Shown here piece by piece: positions 49,701 through 61,700 of a DNA stretch of 64,000 nucleotides (position 1 is the first letter of the stretch; each line of letters starts with the position of its first letter). The stretch is taken from the NCBI RefSeq assembly GCF_900497805.2, contig NW_020954557.1:41947256-42011255 (forward strand), written 5' to 3'. The DNA is from Vombatus ursinus. Its lineage: Eukaryota; Chordata; Mammalia; Diprotodontia; Vombatidae. Under the pieces are notes generated by a model. It saw only the letters and a program-made list of their open reading frames with translations, had not been told where the DNA came from and made no database searches. The translations under genes and the position numbers were made by a program.

Positions 49701-52228
49701 CTGCCAAGTGCTGTGGAAGATAGAAGAGAAATATCAACTAAAATCCCTTTTAGTGAGTCTGGTTAGAGAGACAGAATTTGAATTTAGGGAATAATTGGAG
49801 AACAGTCAAGTACAAAATGATATATAGTCTATACTATATGTGTTCTGAAAATGTGGAAATAAATGAATCCTGGAGTAGAGGGGCAAAGTTTCAGGTGTTT
49901 TAAGCGAGGGAAAAAACACAAACCCCACAAACTCACATTTATATAGAACTGAGTTTTCCAAGTGTCTGTCTCACAGTGACTCTGAATTACTTCATTGCAA
50001 AAATTATCTTTACAGATGAAACTAAGGCTGAGACAAGTTGAGTGATTTTGCCCACAATCACACAAGTGGTGGGGCCAGGATTCAATGAAACCTAGGTCTC
50101 CAGACTCCAAGTTTGGTATTTTTCCCACTACGCCATGCTGCTTTTCAAATAACAATTATTTATATCATAGAATAGGTTTATAAAGCTCTTTTCTCACAAA
50201 AACCATGAGAGATATAGGTAGTATGCATTTCTTTTGTTTCATTTAACAGATGAGAAAACTGAGAGTTCAGAAAGCTTATGATTGCTTTTGATCACACAGC
50301 TAATAAATATATGACGTAAAACATGAATTTAGATTTGATTTCAAGCTCACTGTTTTTTTTACATGACCCTGTACTGAGCATGCCATATAGAAGGACATTA
50401 AAAAGACCACCCTTCCTGGAATGAAGAGTTTGTGTTGAAGAGTGAAAAATAAGGGTGGGCAGATAAGAATAGGTCGGGTTTTAGGAGTTTTGAAAGCCAA
50501 ATAGGGCTTCTTAATCTAGAGTCAGCAAATTTCAGAGGGTTTGTGAACTTAGATGGGAAAAAATGGCCTTTTTTCCCCACTAATCTCTAACAGAAACCTA
50601 ACAGGTCCTTCATTTATTTAAAAATATTATCCTAAGCAGTCTCTAGGCTTTACCAGTCTACAAAGGGATCCATGATAAAACAGATTTAAGACCCCCTGAT
50701 TTTAATTCTTAAGGAAAAAGAACATTATTATAGATTTCTGAGAAGAGTGGCAGAATGAAAATTATATTTGAGAGAGATATGGAGCAAATTCTGAAATTTC
50801 TATACTAGTTAATTTGACAAATTAAATGCAGTGGGAGAGCTCTTTGAAAACATAAAATTTATTTATACATCTTTATCTATGTTTGGATACTTTTTAGAAA
50901 AGATGGTTCAAGACCATTTTGACACAACATAGAAAAATCTTCCATGAAAAGTTGTCACCTCATGAACTTTGGAGTTTGAAGTATTAGACCTCTGATCTGA
51001 CTTTTTTTTTCCCCCCAGGCTCCTGTTCTTGTTCAGTAGGCAATGGTGAATTGTGCCATTCTGCAGTAGACCCAATAGCAGATACCAGTCCGGGTGAAAC
51101 CCTAACTCCTTCCTTGGGGACAGGTAAATTAGGCTAAGGATTTCCAGAGGAGATAGTTTCATATTGTTATGATTCAAAGTAACTATATAAAATTTCTGTT
51201 GGTATTAGCAAAAGAAAGTTTCTAGTAGGGGCAGCTAGGTGGTGCAGTGGATAGAGCACCAGCCCTGGATTCAGGAAGACCTGAGTTCAAATCCGGCTTC
51301 AGACACATAACACTTACTAGCCATGTGACCCTGGGCAAGTCACGTAATCCCATTGCCTAACTAAAACAAAACAAAAAAAAAGTTTCTAAATTCGGTTTTT
51401 CAGATATGAATGAGAAAAAAAAAATCTTACTAGGATAATCAGAAGGCATTAAAAAAAACCCCTAAATGTATGAAGTAGATTTATTCTTTTTATCAGTGGT
51501 AAGAATCTTCTGTATATGTCTACTCTCTCTACTAATGCAAATCAGCATCTAGTCCATAATCTTAAAGAGTAGTTTGGGGATCTTTATGGTTAAATTAATT
51601 TCCCATGGTCAAACAGCTTTAGTGCCAGTGCAATGGGTAGAGCACTGGTCTTGGAATCAGACTCATTATCATGAGTTCAAATCTGGCCTCATTCCCTAAT
51701 TGATAAATGGTGTCAAAGAATATGAACAGGCAGTTTTCCAATGAAGAAATCAAAACAATTTATAGCCATATAAAAATGCTCTAAATCATTGTTGATTAGA
51801 GAAATGTAAATTAAAGCAACCTTGAGGTATCATTTTACACTTATCAGATTGGCTAAAATGATAGAAAAGTGACAGATGTTGGAGGGAATGTGGAAAAATT
51901 GGGAACAATTCCTTGTTGTTGGATCTGTGAGCCAATCCAGCTATTTTGGAGAGCAACCTTGAATTATGCCCAAAGAATTATTAAACTGCCTATATCCTTT
52001 GACCCAGCAATACCACTATTAGGTCTGTTTGTTTCCTATGATGATTAGGGAAAAAGGAAAAGAACTTACATGTTTTAAAATATTGGGGCAGCTAGGTGGT
52101 GCAGTAGAGATCGAGCACCAATCCTGGAGTCAGGAGGACCTGAGTTCAAGTCTGGCCTCAGACACATAACACATACTAAGCGGTATGACCCTGGGCAAGT
52201 CACTTAACCCCGATTGCCCTCGCTAAAA

Positions 52229-52269
<41 letters not shown>

Positions 52270-55200
52270 GTATGTGTGTGTGTGTGTGTATGTATGTATA
52301 TATGTACACACACACATATACACACACATATATATACACATACACAGACACGTATATATATACATATATGTATATATATTTATTTATAGCAGCTCTCTTT
52401 GTGGTGTCAAAGAACTGGAAATTGCAGGGATGCCCATCAGTTGGGGAATGGCTAAACAAGTTGTGGTATATATGTTTGTGATAGAATACTACTTTGCTAT
52501 AAGAAATGATGAGCTCAGTGATTTTAGAAAAACATGGAAAGATTTGCATGAAATAATGAAGAGTGAAATGAGCAGAACCAAGAAAACATTGTATACGGTT
52601 ACAGCGATATTATTTTAAGAACAACCTTGACATACCAAGTCATTCTGAATATTATAAATAGCCAAATTAATTACAGAGGTCCTATGAAGAAAGATTCTAT
52701 GTCCATCCAGAGAAAGAACTGACATATACTAACTTTGTTGTATATTTAAAAAGAATAGCAAGTTGTACCTAATAGATCTGCGGTGCAATCCTTTTTTTTC
52801 CTATTCTACTTTGTTATGGAAATACTTGTTTTATTTCTTAAGTTTAGAAATTTTTTTAAAAATTAAAAAACAAAAATAAATCTGGCCTCATACACTGTGT
52901 GACCCTGGGCAAGTCACATAACCTTGTTTGCCTCAGTTTCCTCATCTGTAATGAGCGGGAGAAGTAAATGGCTAATCACTCCAGTATCTTTGCCAAGAAA
53001 ACCCCAAAATGGGTCATGGAGAGTCAGACACGACTGAAACAAATAAACAACAACTTCCTGATCCCAAAGCTGACTCTCTATCCACTATGCTACAATGGAG
53101 CTTGTATGGAATTTTTATCAGATCACTAATCATACATTTTATATATATATATATTTGTTTTTTTGTCTTAAAAAGATAAGTTGTTGATGGCTTTTTTAAA
53201 CATCACCATGTGCTCAGTATCCCTGCGCCTCAACTCTAAGAGCCATCATTTCACTTAAACAAATAATGTTTATTAAAGGCAAAAGAGAGGAGGGAAAAAA
53301 ACAGCATAACAGATCAATACTTCAAAAAATCTGAAAATATGTGCAACATTCAACAATTGCAGATCTCCTGCCCCTGCCAAGGGATGGTATCTTCTCATAT
53401 CTCTTCTTTTAAGCTATGTTTGTTCTTTATAATTTTATAACATTAACTTTTGATTTTTTTTTGTAGTAGTTATCTTCATTCGCATCGCTGTAGTCATTGT
53501 GTATATTGTTTTCTTGGCTCTGCTTACTTCATTTTGTATCACTTCATATGTTTCAAGTCACATTCATCATTTCTTACAGCACAGTAATATTCCATTACAT
53601 TAAAGTATCACTGCTTTGAAAATAAATAAAAATGTGGTCAAAAGATATGAATGAACAAGAATTGAAAACTATTCCCTAAAAGCCTTTCCCCAATCGTTTA
53701 CAATTCTTTGCTGCTCCAAAAAAGTATTATTACAAATATTTTGGTGTATATGGGAACTTTCCTCTTTTTAGTGACCTCCTTGGAGTTTAAGCCCAGTAAT
53801 GGAATCTTTGGGTCAAAGAGTATAGACATTTTAGCACTTTATTTACATAATTCCAAAATGATTTCCAAAATGGTTATACTGATTCATAGCTCCACCAACA
53901 ATGTACTAATGTGCCTATCTTTTCACAACCCTTCCAACACTAACTATTCCTAACTTTTGCCATCTTTGCTTATTTGTAGGGAATGAGATAAAACCTTATG
54001 GTTTTGATTTGCATTTCTCTTGTTGGTAATTGGGAACATCTGGTCATACAATTATTAATAACTTTAATGTTTCTTTTTGAGAACTAATAGTTCTTTTGAG
54101 AACTGTTAGTTCATATCTTTAGGCTGAATTTTTACTTTCAAAATTGTTCCTATTAGAATAATCCTAGTACCAAATACAGTTTTGATTTGTGTATTAGAAA
54201 AGAAGGGCTTATTTTTTAGCTATCTAGATTTAAAGCTGGAAGGGACCTTAGAGATCATAACATCCAGTTCCCTCATTTTACTGATATGGGAAATAAGGCC
54301 CAGTGAAGTTAACTCTCTTGCCCAGGACTATACAACTATTGTCTGACACAGGATTTGAACCTAGGTCTACATGATTCTGAGTCTATCTACTGTATCGTGC
54401 TACCTCAGAAGACTAATTACTATTTATTATCATGCTTAATGATCTATTTCTCTTTTCCTATCCCTTCCGCCCCCAAAAAAATGCAAAATGTGGACCTTTA
54501 ATAACCTGCTAAATTGCCTTGAATTCATTAGTTAATTTTTTTAATATCTGCCGTATAACAAGTATTGCACAGAAGAAATATTCTCTTTCCTTTCACTTCA
54601 AACTAAAAACCAAGGCATTTTTGTCCCAAGGATCATTTTTTAAAGTTGTTTTGACTTAGAAGGTAAATGGGAGCTATTTCGTAGATTTTTATTATGTACA
54701 TGACTTTTTAAAAATATTTTTGCCATCTAAGCTGAATGTTGTTAAAAGGACTGACTTCTTTGCCTTAGAGATTAAAACTCAGCCATGAATTTATCGCATG
54801 TCCCTATTTCAGATTATTTAAAGTCATTGAATTGGTATGTATATGTGTTTTGAATAAGTTTTCTGCTCCATATGCTGACTTAAACATGATTTGGGCAAAG
54901 GATCCAAAAAAAGTGTTCTGTACACATGAAACAGATGTACAATTGTAAAAAAAAATTTTACATGTAAAATATTCCATATGTTCTCATGCTGAGGTATTTT
55001 TTCCTCTCTTTTCTGCTGCCACCTGCTGGTATAGACTGAAAATTTAATACTACTCATCTTTCCAAAGGGCTAAACATACACACATACATGTGCGCGCACA
55101 CAGGCACACACCACCCTCTTTTTTAAGACTTTGGGATTATATTCATTAACGTTTTATGCCAAGGACCTCTTGCATCTGTCTGAACAAGGGACCAACCTTT

Positions 55201-58200
55201 TCTGCAGCCATTCTCTTTTTTACAATCCCTAAAGCAGTTTAATTTGACGTTCTTCCACATAAACGGGTCCTTTATGTGTATGAGGTAGATAATGTTCTCA
55301 GAACATCATCTGAGTTTCCTGCTTGCCTCTTTTTTGCCTCCAGGGCCTGGTCTTTAATAATTTCTCCTTCACTGGTAACCTCTTCTCCCAGAGTCCTGGT
55401 GATCTGCACTGTTGTTATGTGGAAAACTCTTTGCAACTTTTACAGCATTACCTAAGTATGAACTGCTGTTTTTGTTGTGTTCAATACTGACCTCAAACCT
55501 ATGGGGTTTTGTCATTGTTGGTGCTTCCGTTTTAAGGGTGGATCCTAGCTCCCTAGGCTGTAGTAGATGGTTACCACGGGTTGCTGTATCAGAAAATTCA
55601 TCAACTGGTGGTCATCTCTCTCCAGAATCTTTTATCAAATATTATTGCTCTCACCACGTGAGGATTGACCTTTAGTGTCACACTATGTTAGTATAAAAAT
55701 CTGTTTTGTGAAAATTTCTTCCTTTAACTACCATAGAGTAGCATTTAGACAGCAAAAGTTGATGATTTACTGGTGAGGGTAAGCTCTAGTTAACCTGAGC
55801 TAACAGAAATGTGGTTGTCATCATTTTTTCATTTGGTGCCTCAATTCTTCAGACAAATTTAAAAATCTTTAATGCAGTTTGTCAGTTGAATTTTGATTGA
55901 ACAAAATTTATAAAGCACTCAATGTATATACTGTTGATGATTGTAATTTATATTAATTTTATAGCAGCCAAACTGAGTAGTATAAAGCCTTTCTCAAGAA
56001 AGCTTTCATACTTCTCAGTTTGGCTGCTATAAAATTATGGTCTTGGACCATACAAAAAACGTGTGTGTGTGTGTGTGTATAAAACATTACATTAATTAAG
56101 AGTGAAATTTAGGAATCCTCAATTTGAGGTCTACTTTTTTTTTTAATGATCTTAGAATTATACTGTTAAATAGTAGTATAAGTAAGGCAAGTATTTTATA
56201 ACTTTTCAGATGTGATTTGTTGGGAGGAAGTAAGGAATCTGTTCTTGCTTTGCAATATAAAGGAAAGAATCTTCTACGGGGCTCTTATAACATAACCCAT
56301 TGTGACTCTGGGTTGTATGTGTACATGTGACAGTTTGCTTGGCCATTAAACAAGTTTAAATACCTTTAAAAAGCTCTAATTATAAATTATTCTTAATGTT
56401 TTCTAGGTGAGCATTGTGTGAGTCAGTGTAATTCTCAGAGCTGCATATTAGCTCAGGAAGAAGAACAACTTCTGCAGATTGGAGACAAACAACTGGCTAG
56501 ACATGTGTTGCTGTGTTTACTGCTTATTGTCGGCTTGCTTGCTGTAAATATTACTTTTATTTGAGGCCCTTTCCCTTAAGTGCTTTGTAAAAATTGCATT
56601 AATGGTAATAAGCCCTCTAGAATCCTAAATCTCTAATTTCTTTAAAAGGGGGAAAAAAAAATTAGTATCTCATTTTACACTGTTATTGTCCTATTTCTGA
56701 AAAAAAATATTTTTATCTTGCTTGGATAATTATTTATCCATTTACCTTGAACCTAGAATTTGAAAAAAATCTGAATTTTTCTATTAATCATTCTTCGTCA
56801 TAGGTAAAAATTAACCATTTTTAAGAGCTACTAATTTCTAATCATTAGCTGACCTTAATGGATAGACTCCACTACTCCTTTTCAAGAGCTCTTCTCAGCG
56901 TAGGTACTTTTCTGAGATACAGACATGGCAATGAATAGAATGAACATAGAGGAATCTTTTTAACACTTTTAAAGCCTCATTTTATGTAAAATGGTAGCAA
57001 CTGGTACCATTCTGCTTGCCATTTAAGCATAATCAGAAAAGATCAAGGAGTACTGCTACAGATTTGATAATCTGATTTTTGCATCATGAAGTGCTAATTT
57101 TAAAAATCTGTCCTATTTTACATCAGGCAGCAGTATTAATGTCTTATATAAACCTCTCTAATATAGATTATGTCTTCCCCTTCAGAATTAATTAGAATAG
57201 ACATCTATATAAATGACATCTCTCAGAAGAATGTGTCAACCTCTTTCTAGAAAGACAAAGTTTATATGTTCTCATAGTGGTTTGCCCTTTAGTTTTCCTT
57301 TTCAGGCATTAAGTAGATTTAGATTTAAGGCATTTGTTTAATTGTTATTGTATTCTGGTAGATAAGATACATAGCTTTCTTTATTTGAAAATATTTTTTA
57401 TTATTTCTTTGTAGAATCTTTCCAGTTGTTTATGGTGGCTATTCAACCAGGAACCTGGAAGACTGTATGTTGAATTACAATTTTTTTGTGCTGTATTCAA
57501 TTTTGGACAGGTATTTACCAGGAATTTCAAAGGAACTTCTGTGTGTATGTGGGTGTGCACACATGTGTGTGTGCCTGCATGTGTGTGTGTTCTGTTTGAT
57601 CAGCTGTGCTATATATGTCTGTGAGAGATATGCCTGTCTTCAAATAGAAAAATGTATTATTATATTGACTGAAGTTACCAGGTTGCGTTCTGAATATTTC
57701 AACCAGATATATTGAATTCATCTTCTTTTTTAATTTTGAAAGCAAGAATGGTCATGGAAATAGAGGCAAGGAACCTTATGATCTATTTGAACTTTATTAG
57801 ATTAGCTTTGGCAAATAAAAGGTCTTTTATAGGTACACATAAAATAAAGAAAATTATTTAATAGTATCCTTAATAATTCCTGAGCAGAAAAGTTCTAAAT
57901 ACATATTTAGGCTTTAACAGCTTAAAATCACACCAAGACTTGGGGAGACTCTGTATATAGTATATATTTGTTAAATGTTACTTTAAAATTTATTGAGAAT
58001 TTATTACATCTTCAGTATTTCAGGGAGCCATGATTTTATTGATGTGAGTACTCCCTTCTTAAGTACACATTCCAGCTCCTTTCTCTGCTTTAGCAGACAA
58101 TTTCCATAAATTGTTATGTTAGAAAAATTAATCATCTTTGGCCAGCTTGGTCATGAGCCTTTTTGAACTTAGCCAGGGTTGTCTTTATTTAAGAGACATG

Positions 58201-58693
58201 AAGTCCATCACTATACTCATACTTGAAGTTTAGGTAAACCTACAAGAGCTTGTATCCTATTATTACAGCCTTCAAGAACAAAGAGATAACAAAATAGAAA
58301 TTTTAATCAATAAGCATTTATTACTGGAGAAATTAACATATACTCTGATTTAATACTTTTAAACATCATGTTCTTTTTTATTTATTTGATTTAACATTCT
58401 ATGCAACCTGTAGTCATTAGGAAAACCCTTTTTGGAACCCATCTCATATTTCATGAAAAGTTTGAGAGGGAAGCTGTATTTTCAGGCTGATGCTTTGAAG
58501 GAGGAACCTAATAAGAGTGAGGTTCAAGGAGAAGTGGAACTTAGCCAACAAGCATTTATTATGCTCCTACTGTGTGCCAGGCACTGAGAATACAAAGACA
58601 AAATGAAACAATGCCTCTCAAGGACCTTATGGTCTACCCAAGGAAAGAATGTGGACGTAGAGGGGAAAACATTTTTCAGATAGATATGTATGG

Positions 58694-58758
<65 letters not shown>

Positions 58759-61700
58759 AATACATATATATATATATAAATATATGTGCATATACTATAG
58801 GTGTATATATAATATATACATATATGTATGTATATTATGCACACACACGCATACACACTTATTTTACAAAGTAAATATAAGGTAAAAAGAAGTTAGGGGA
58901 TGCCTTCCAGATACTGTGCATGAAGAACAGCAAGAAGACCAGTTTGGCTGGACTGTAGAATTAGTGAAGGTGAGTAATGTTTCATAAACATGCAAAAAGA
59001 GAGGTTGGATAAGTCAGAGATACATGGTATTATTTTACTGTTTTATTTGAGATCATTTTAAGATGTAATTAGTATAGTGATATACTTCAAGGCTCAATAT
59101 AAATTATTTTTTTGCTTTCCTTTTGTTTTGGATTATCTTATTTCCACTGTCCATTAGTCTGAATAAGCAAGAGTTGTCTATAAAACAGTTTCTACCCCAC
59201 ATAAAGTTTACATAACTTATAGTTTGCACTACATGGGAATGTTCCATATGTTTTAGTTGTTGGTAGCACCATTTTCTGTGTACTGGCTTTTATACCAGCA
59301 TGCATATAATTCTGAAAATGTGTTGTGATGGCATATATTATTTAGGTGAAACATGAATTCCTGGATAAATGCACAATATTACATAATAGAGGTGCAAGGT
59401 AGGGATCAGGTCCATGAAAAAGTAAAAATTTCCATGATTCCAAAAGCCAGACTTTGATTTGAAACAATTACTTCTACTACGTCTGTGTCCACCACCACCA
59501 CCACCCGCCCCCCGCCCGGTAGCACGGGCTCTAAGGTTGAGGTAAAAACTACTGAATATTTTGCCGGTTCTATCTGACTCAGCTTGTTCATCAGTCTCTG
59601 CTCCCCAGTACAGAGAAGAGTAACAAGAGCCTAAAGTCTCTTCCTATTGGGAAGAATTTCCTAGAGGAATGACACAAAGACTGTTAACCAAATTGGCAAG
59701 ACCAGGTACCTAGAACAAGCAGGCAGCAAAGTGTTCTTGTTTCAGGGCCTAGAACTTTAAAGACTGCCTTTTTGGTTACTTTTTAAGTGTTGTTTTTTGA
59801 TGACTGGAGTGAATGTCAGTGGCTTGGTTTAACTTTTTTTTTTTTTGCTTGAAATTTTATTTCTAGCTTCTAAATATGTAACATGTCTATATGTTTTTTT
59901 TTCTACAGGGTTTTATTTCCTTTGGAATCTTTGGATTAGACAAACATTTTATCATTCTGCCCTTCAAAAGACGGTAAACTCAATTTATTTTAGTAAACTT
60001 AATGGTAAATGGTAAAGATATTCCCTTAAGATATTGTTTTTAGGCCCCTAACACCTACTGGCAGAAACTGATTATCATGGTAACAATATCATCTGCTGCT
60101 TCATATATTTGTAGTAAATAACCACAGATAAAGTACTGAAGAAACCATTGTAAATCCAGTAGTATTATTTCCATTTTAAAAAGAACTACTGGATATTGTT
60201 TAAAAAAAAAAACTATTACTGAATTAGAAATGCAGTTTTAAAATATGCTTAAAGATACATTCTTAAGGTAGCAAAGAGGTTTTATCTCATCTGTCATAGC
60301 TATTTCTATAGCATATCTCTTCCTCGACAAGAGCAGTTTAGATTCTTACACATTTGGCTTTTTTCCTCAAGAAAAAAACTCATTCTGCTTTTCTAAATTT
60401 TTGATTCTACCATTTTCTACAAAGATTGCTAAAGTATCAACTTTTTAGTTATGGACACTTTTCTACAAATACTATAAGCATTGAGTTTAGATCATGTTTT
60501 TGTTTGGAAGTTAATAAATTGGAATCTCCCATTATGGGGAGATTTCCCCATAGTAAAATTAGTAAAAAGTAGAAATGTTAAGAGCTCCCCTTACCAAGGC
60601 ACTACATAATCAAGACTCTGGGCATACTATAGACTTCACAGTTGCTTCAGAGCAGCAACTTTAATCAGTCAGCAAGTGTTCATTAAGCGTTCATTCCTTG
60701 TCAGGCACTGTGTTAGGTGCTGAGGACACAAAGAAAGACAAAATTATGGTCTCTACCCTTGTGCGACTCACATTGTAATGGGGGAGACAACACGCAGAAG
60801 AAATGTACATACAAGATACATATAGCATAAGTGGAGGGTAATCTGATCTCAAAGAGCGGGCACAAGGAGTGGGAAGGGAGGCTCCTTGCAGAAGGTGAGA
60901 TTGGAGCCAAGTAATACAGGAAGCCAGAAAAGCCATGATCAGGTTTTAAGATCTAGCATTAGGTTCTTAGTCCCCATTTAGTCTTTTTTTCCCCTCAATT
61001 ACATGCAAACAAAATTTTTTAACATTAATTTTTTTAGATTTTGAGTTCCAAATTCTCTTCCTGCTTTCCTTCCTCCCCCCGTCCTTGAGAGGGCAAGCTG
61101 GCTTGACCTGCAGTATGTGGTCTGTGCTGCCCTCCAGGCCCAACCACTACTCCAGGGGGACAGACTTTCCTGCTGACCTCCCAAGTTCTCTTGGGCTGTG
61201 AAATGTTTCACCGAGCCTTTTGTTGGTTCTGCCACTCCAAAATTTGGTTTGAAGGTGTTATTTTAGACTTTTTTGGAGGGCAGTTTGGAAGAGTTCAGCT
61301 GAGTTCTTCTTTGCTCTACCATCTTGCCTCCTCCTGCAATGACATCTCCATTTAGTATTAACTAAAGAACAGTCAGGGTGGTCCTATGATGTAGAAATGG
61401 AATAATAAACTAGTCATTGAACTTTAGTCGTTAACAAGAGATTTAGTCGTCTGTTCATTATCAGTCAGATTAAAGAATAAATAGACCACGAATTTGGAAT
61501 AACTTGCACACAGTAGTTCTACATTCAGGATACACAGGAAATCTGCCTATTGCATAAAAATGCTGAAGTAAAATCTTTGCTCTCTGTAAAGACTATTTTT
61601 AAAATATCCCAAGGAGAGTGGAGTTTGACAAATCACAAATATGCCCAATTTGTCTTATGAACTTAAGGAATAAAATGTCAATGTGATCAGATTTATCATT

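Larger units (their letters stand above)
43579..51018 (+). other. Rest of intron 9 (about 7.9 kb in all)
   Basis: The longest intron together with intron 1. It holds MIR, L1, MAR1, THER1 and L2 copies (listed). A gaaa-rich stretch lies near 43740-43840, and 49086-49984 and 50331-51000 show nothing recognised. No additional exon is needed, since exons 9 and 10 join in phase. Confidence 0.55.
51610..53053 (+). mobile_element. Outer MAR1-type SINE, split by a nested L1
   Basis: The left part is 51610-51692 (gtgcaatgggtagagcactg ... caaatctggcctcat). The right part is 52878-53053 (tctggcctcatacactgtgt ... gtcagacacgactgaaacaa, (caa)n). The join occurs inside aaatctggcctcat, which appears on both sides of the L1. 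Confidence 0.9.
57511..59908 (+). other. Intron 12
   Basis: A TG-rich stretch lies at 57538-57592, an L2 end at 58555-58675, a long (TG)n at 58695-58756, and a ccacca/cccgcc-rich patch near 59490-59520. The rest is AT-rich with nothing recognised. Confidence 0.5.

Noticed and set aside
52214-52618. 134-codon ORF with Val/Cys/Tyr repeats
   Set aside because: It is translated from a (TG)n/(TA)n tract and the adjoining L1.
58524-58885. His/Thr- and Cys/Val-repeat ORFs
   Set aside because: Translation of the long (TG)n microsatellite.
60522-60550. Small hairpin (aatctccc / gggagatt)
   Set aside because: Only eight base pairs; expected by chance in this length of DNA.
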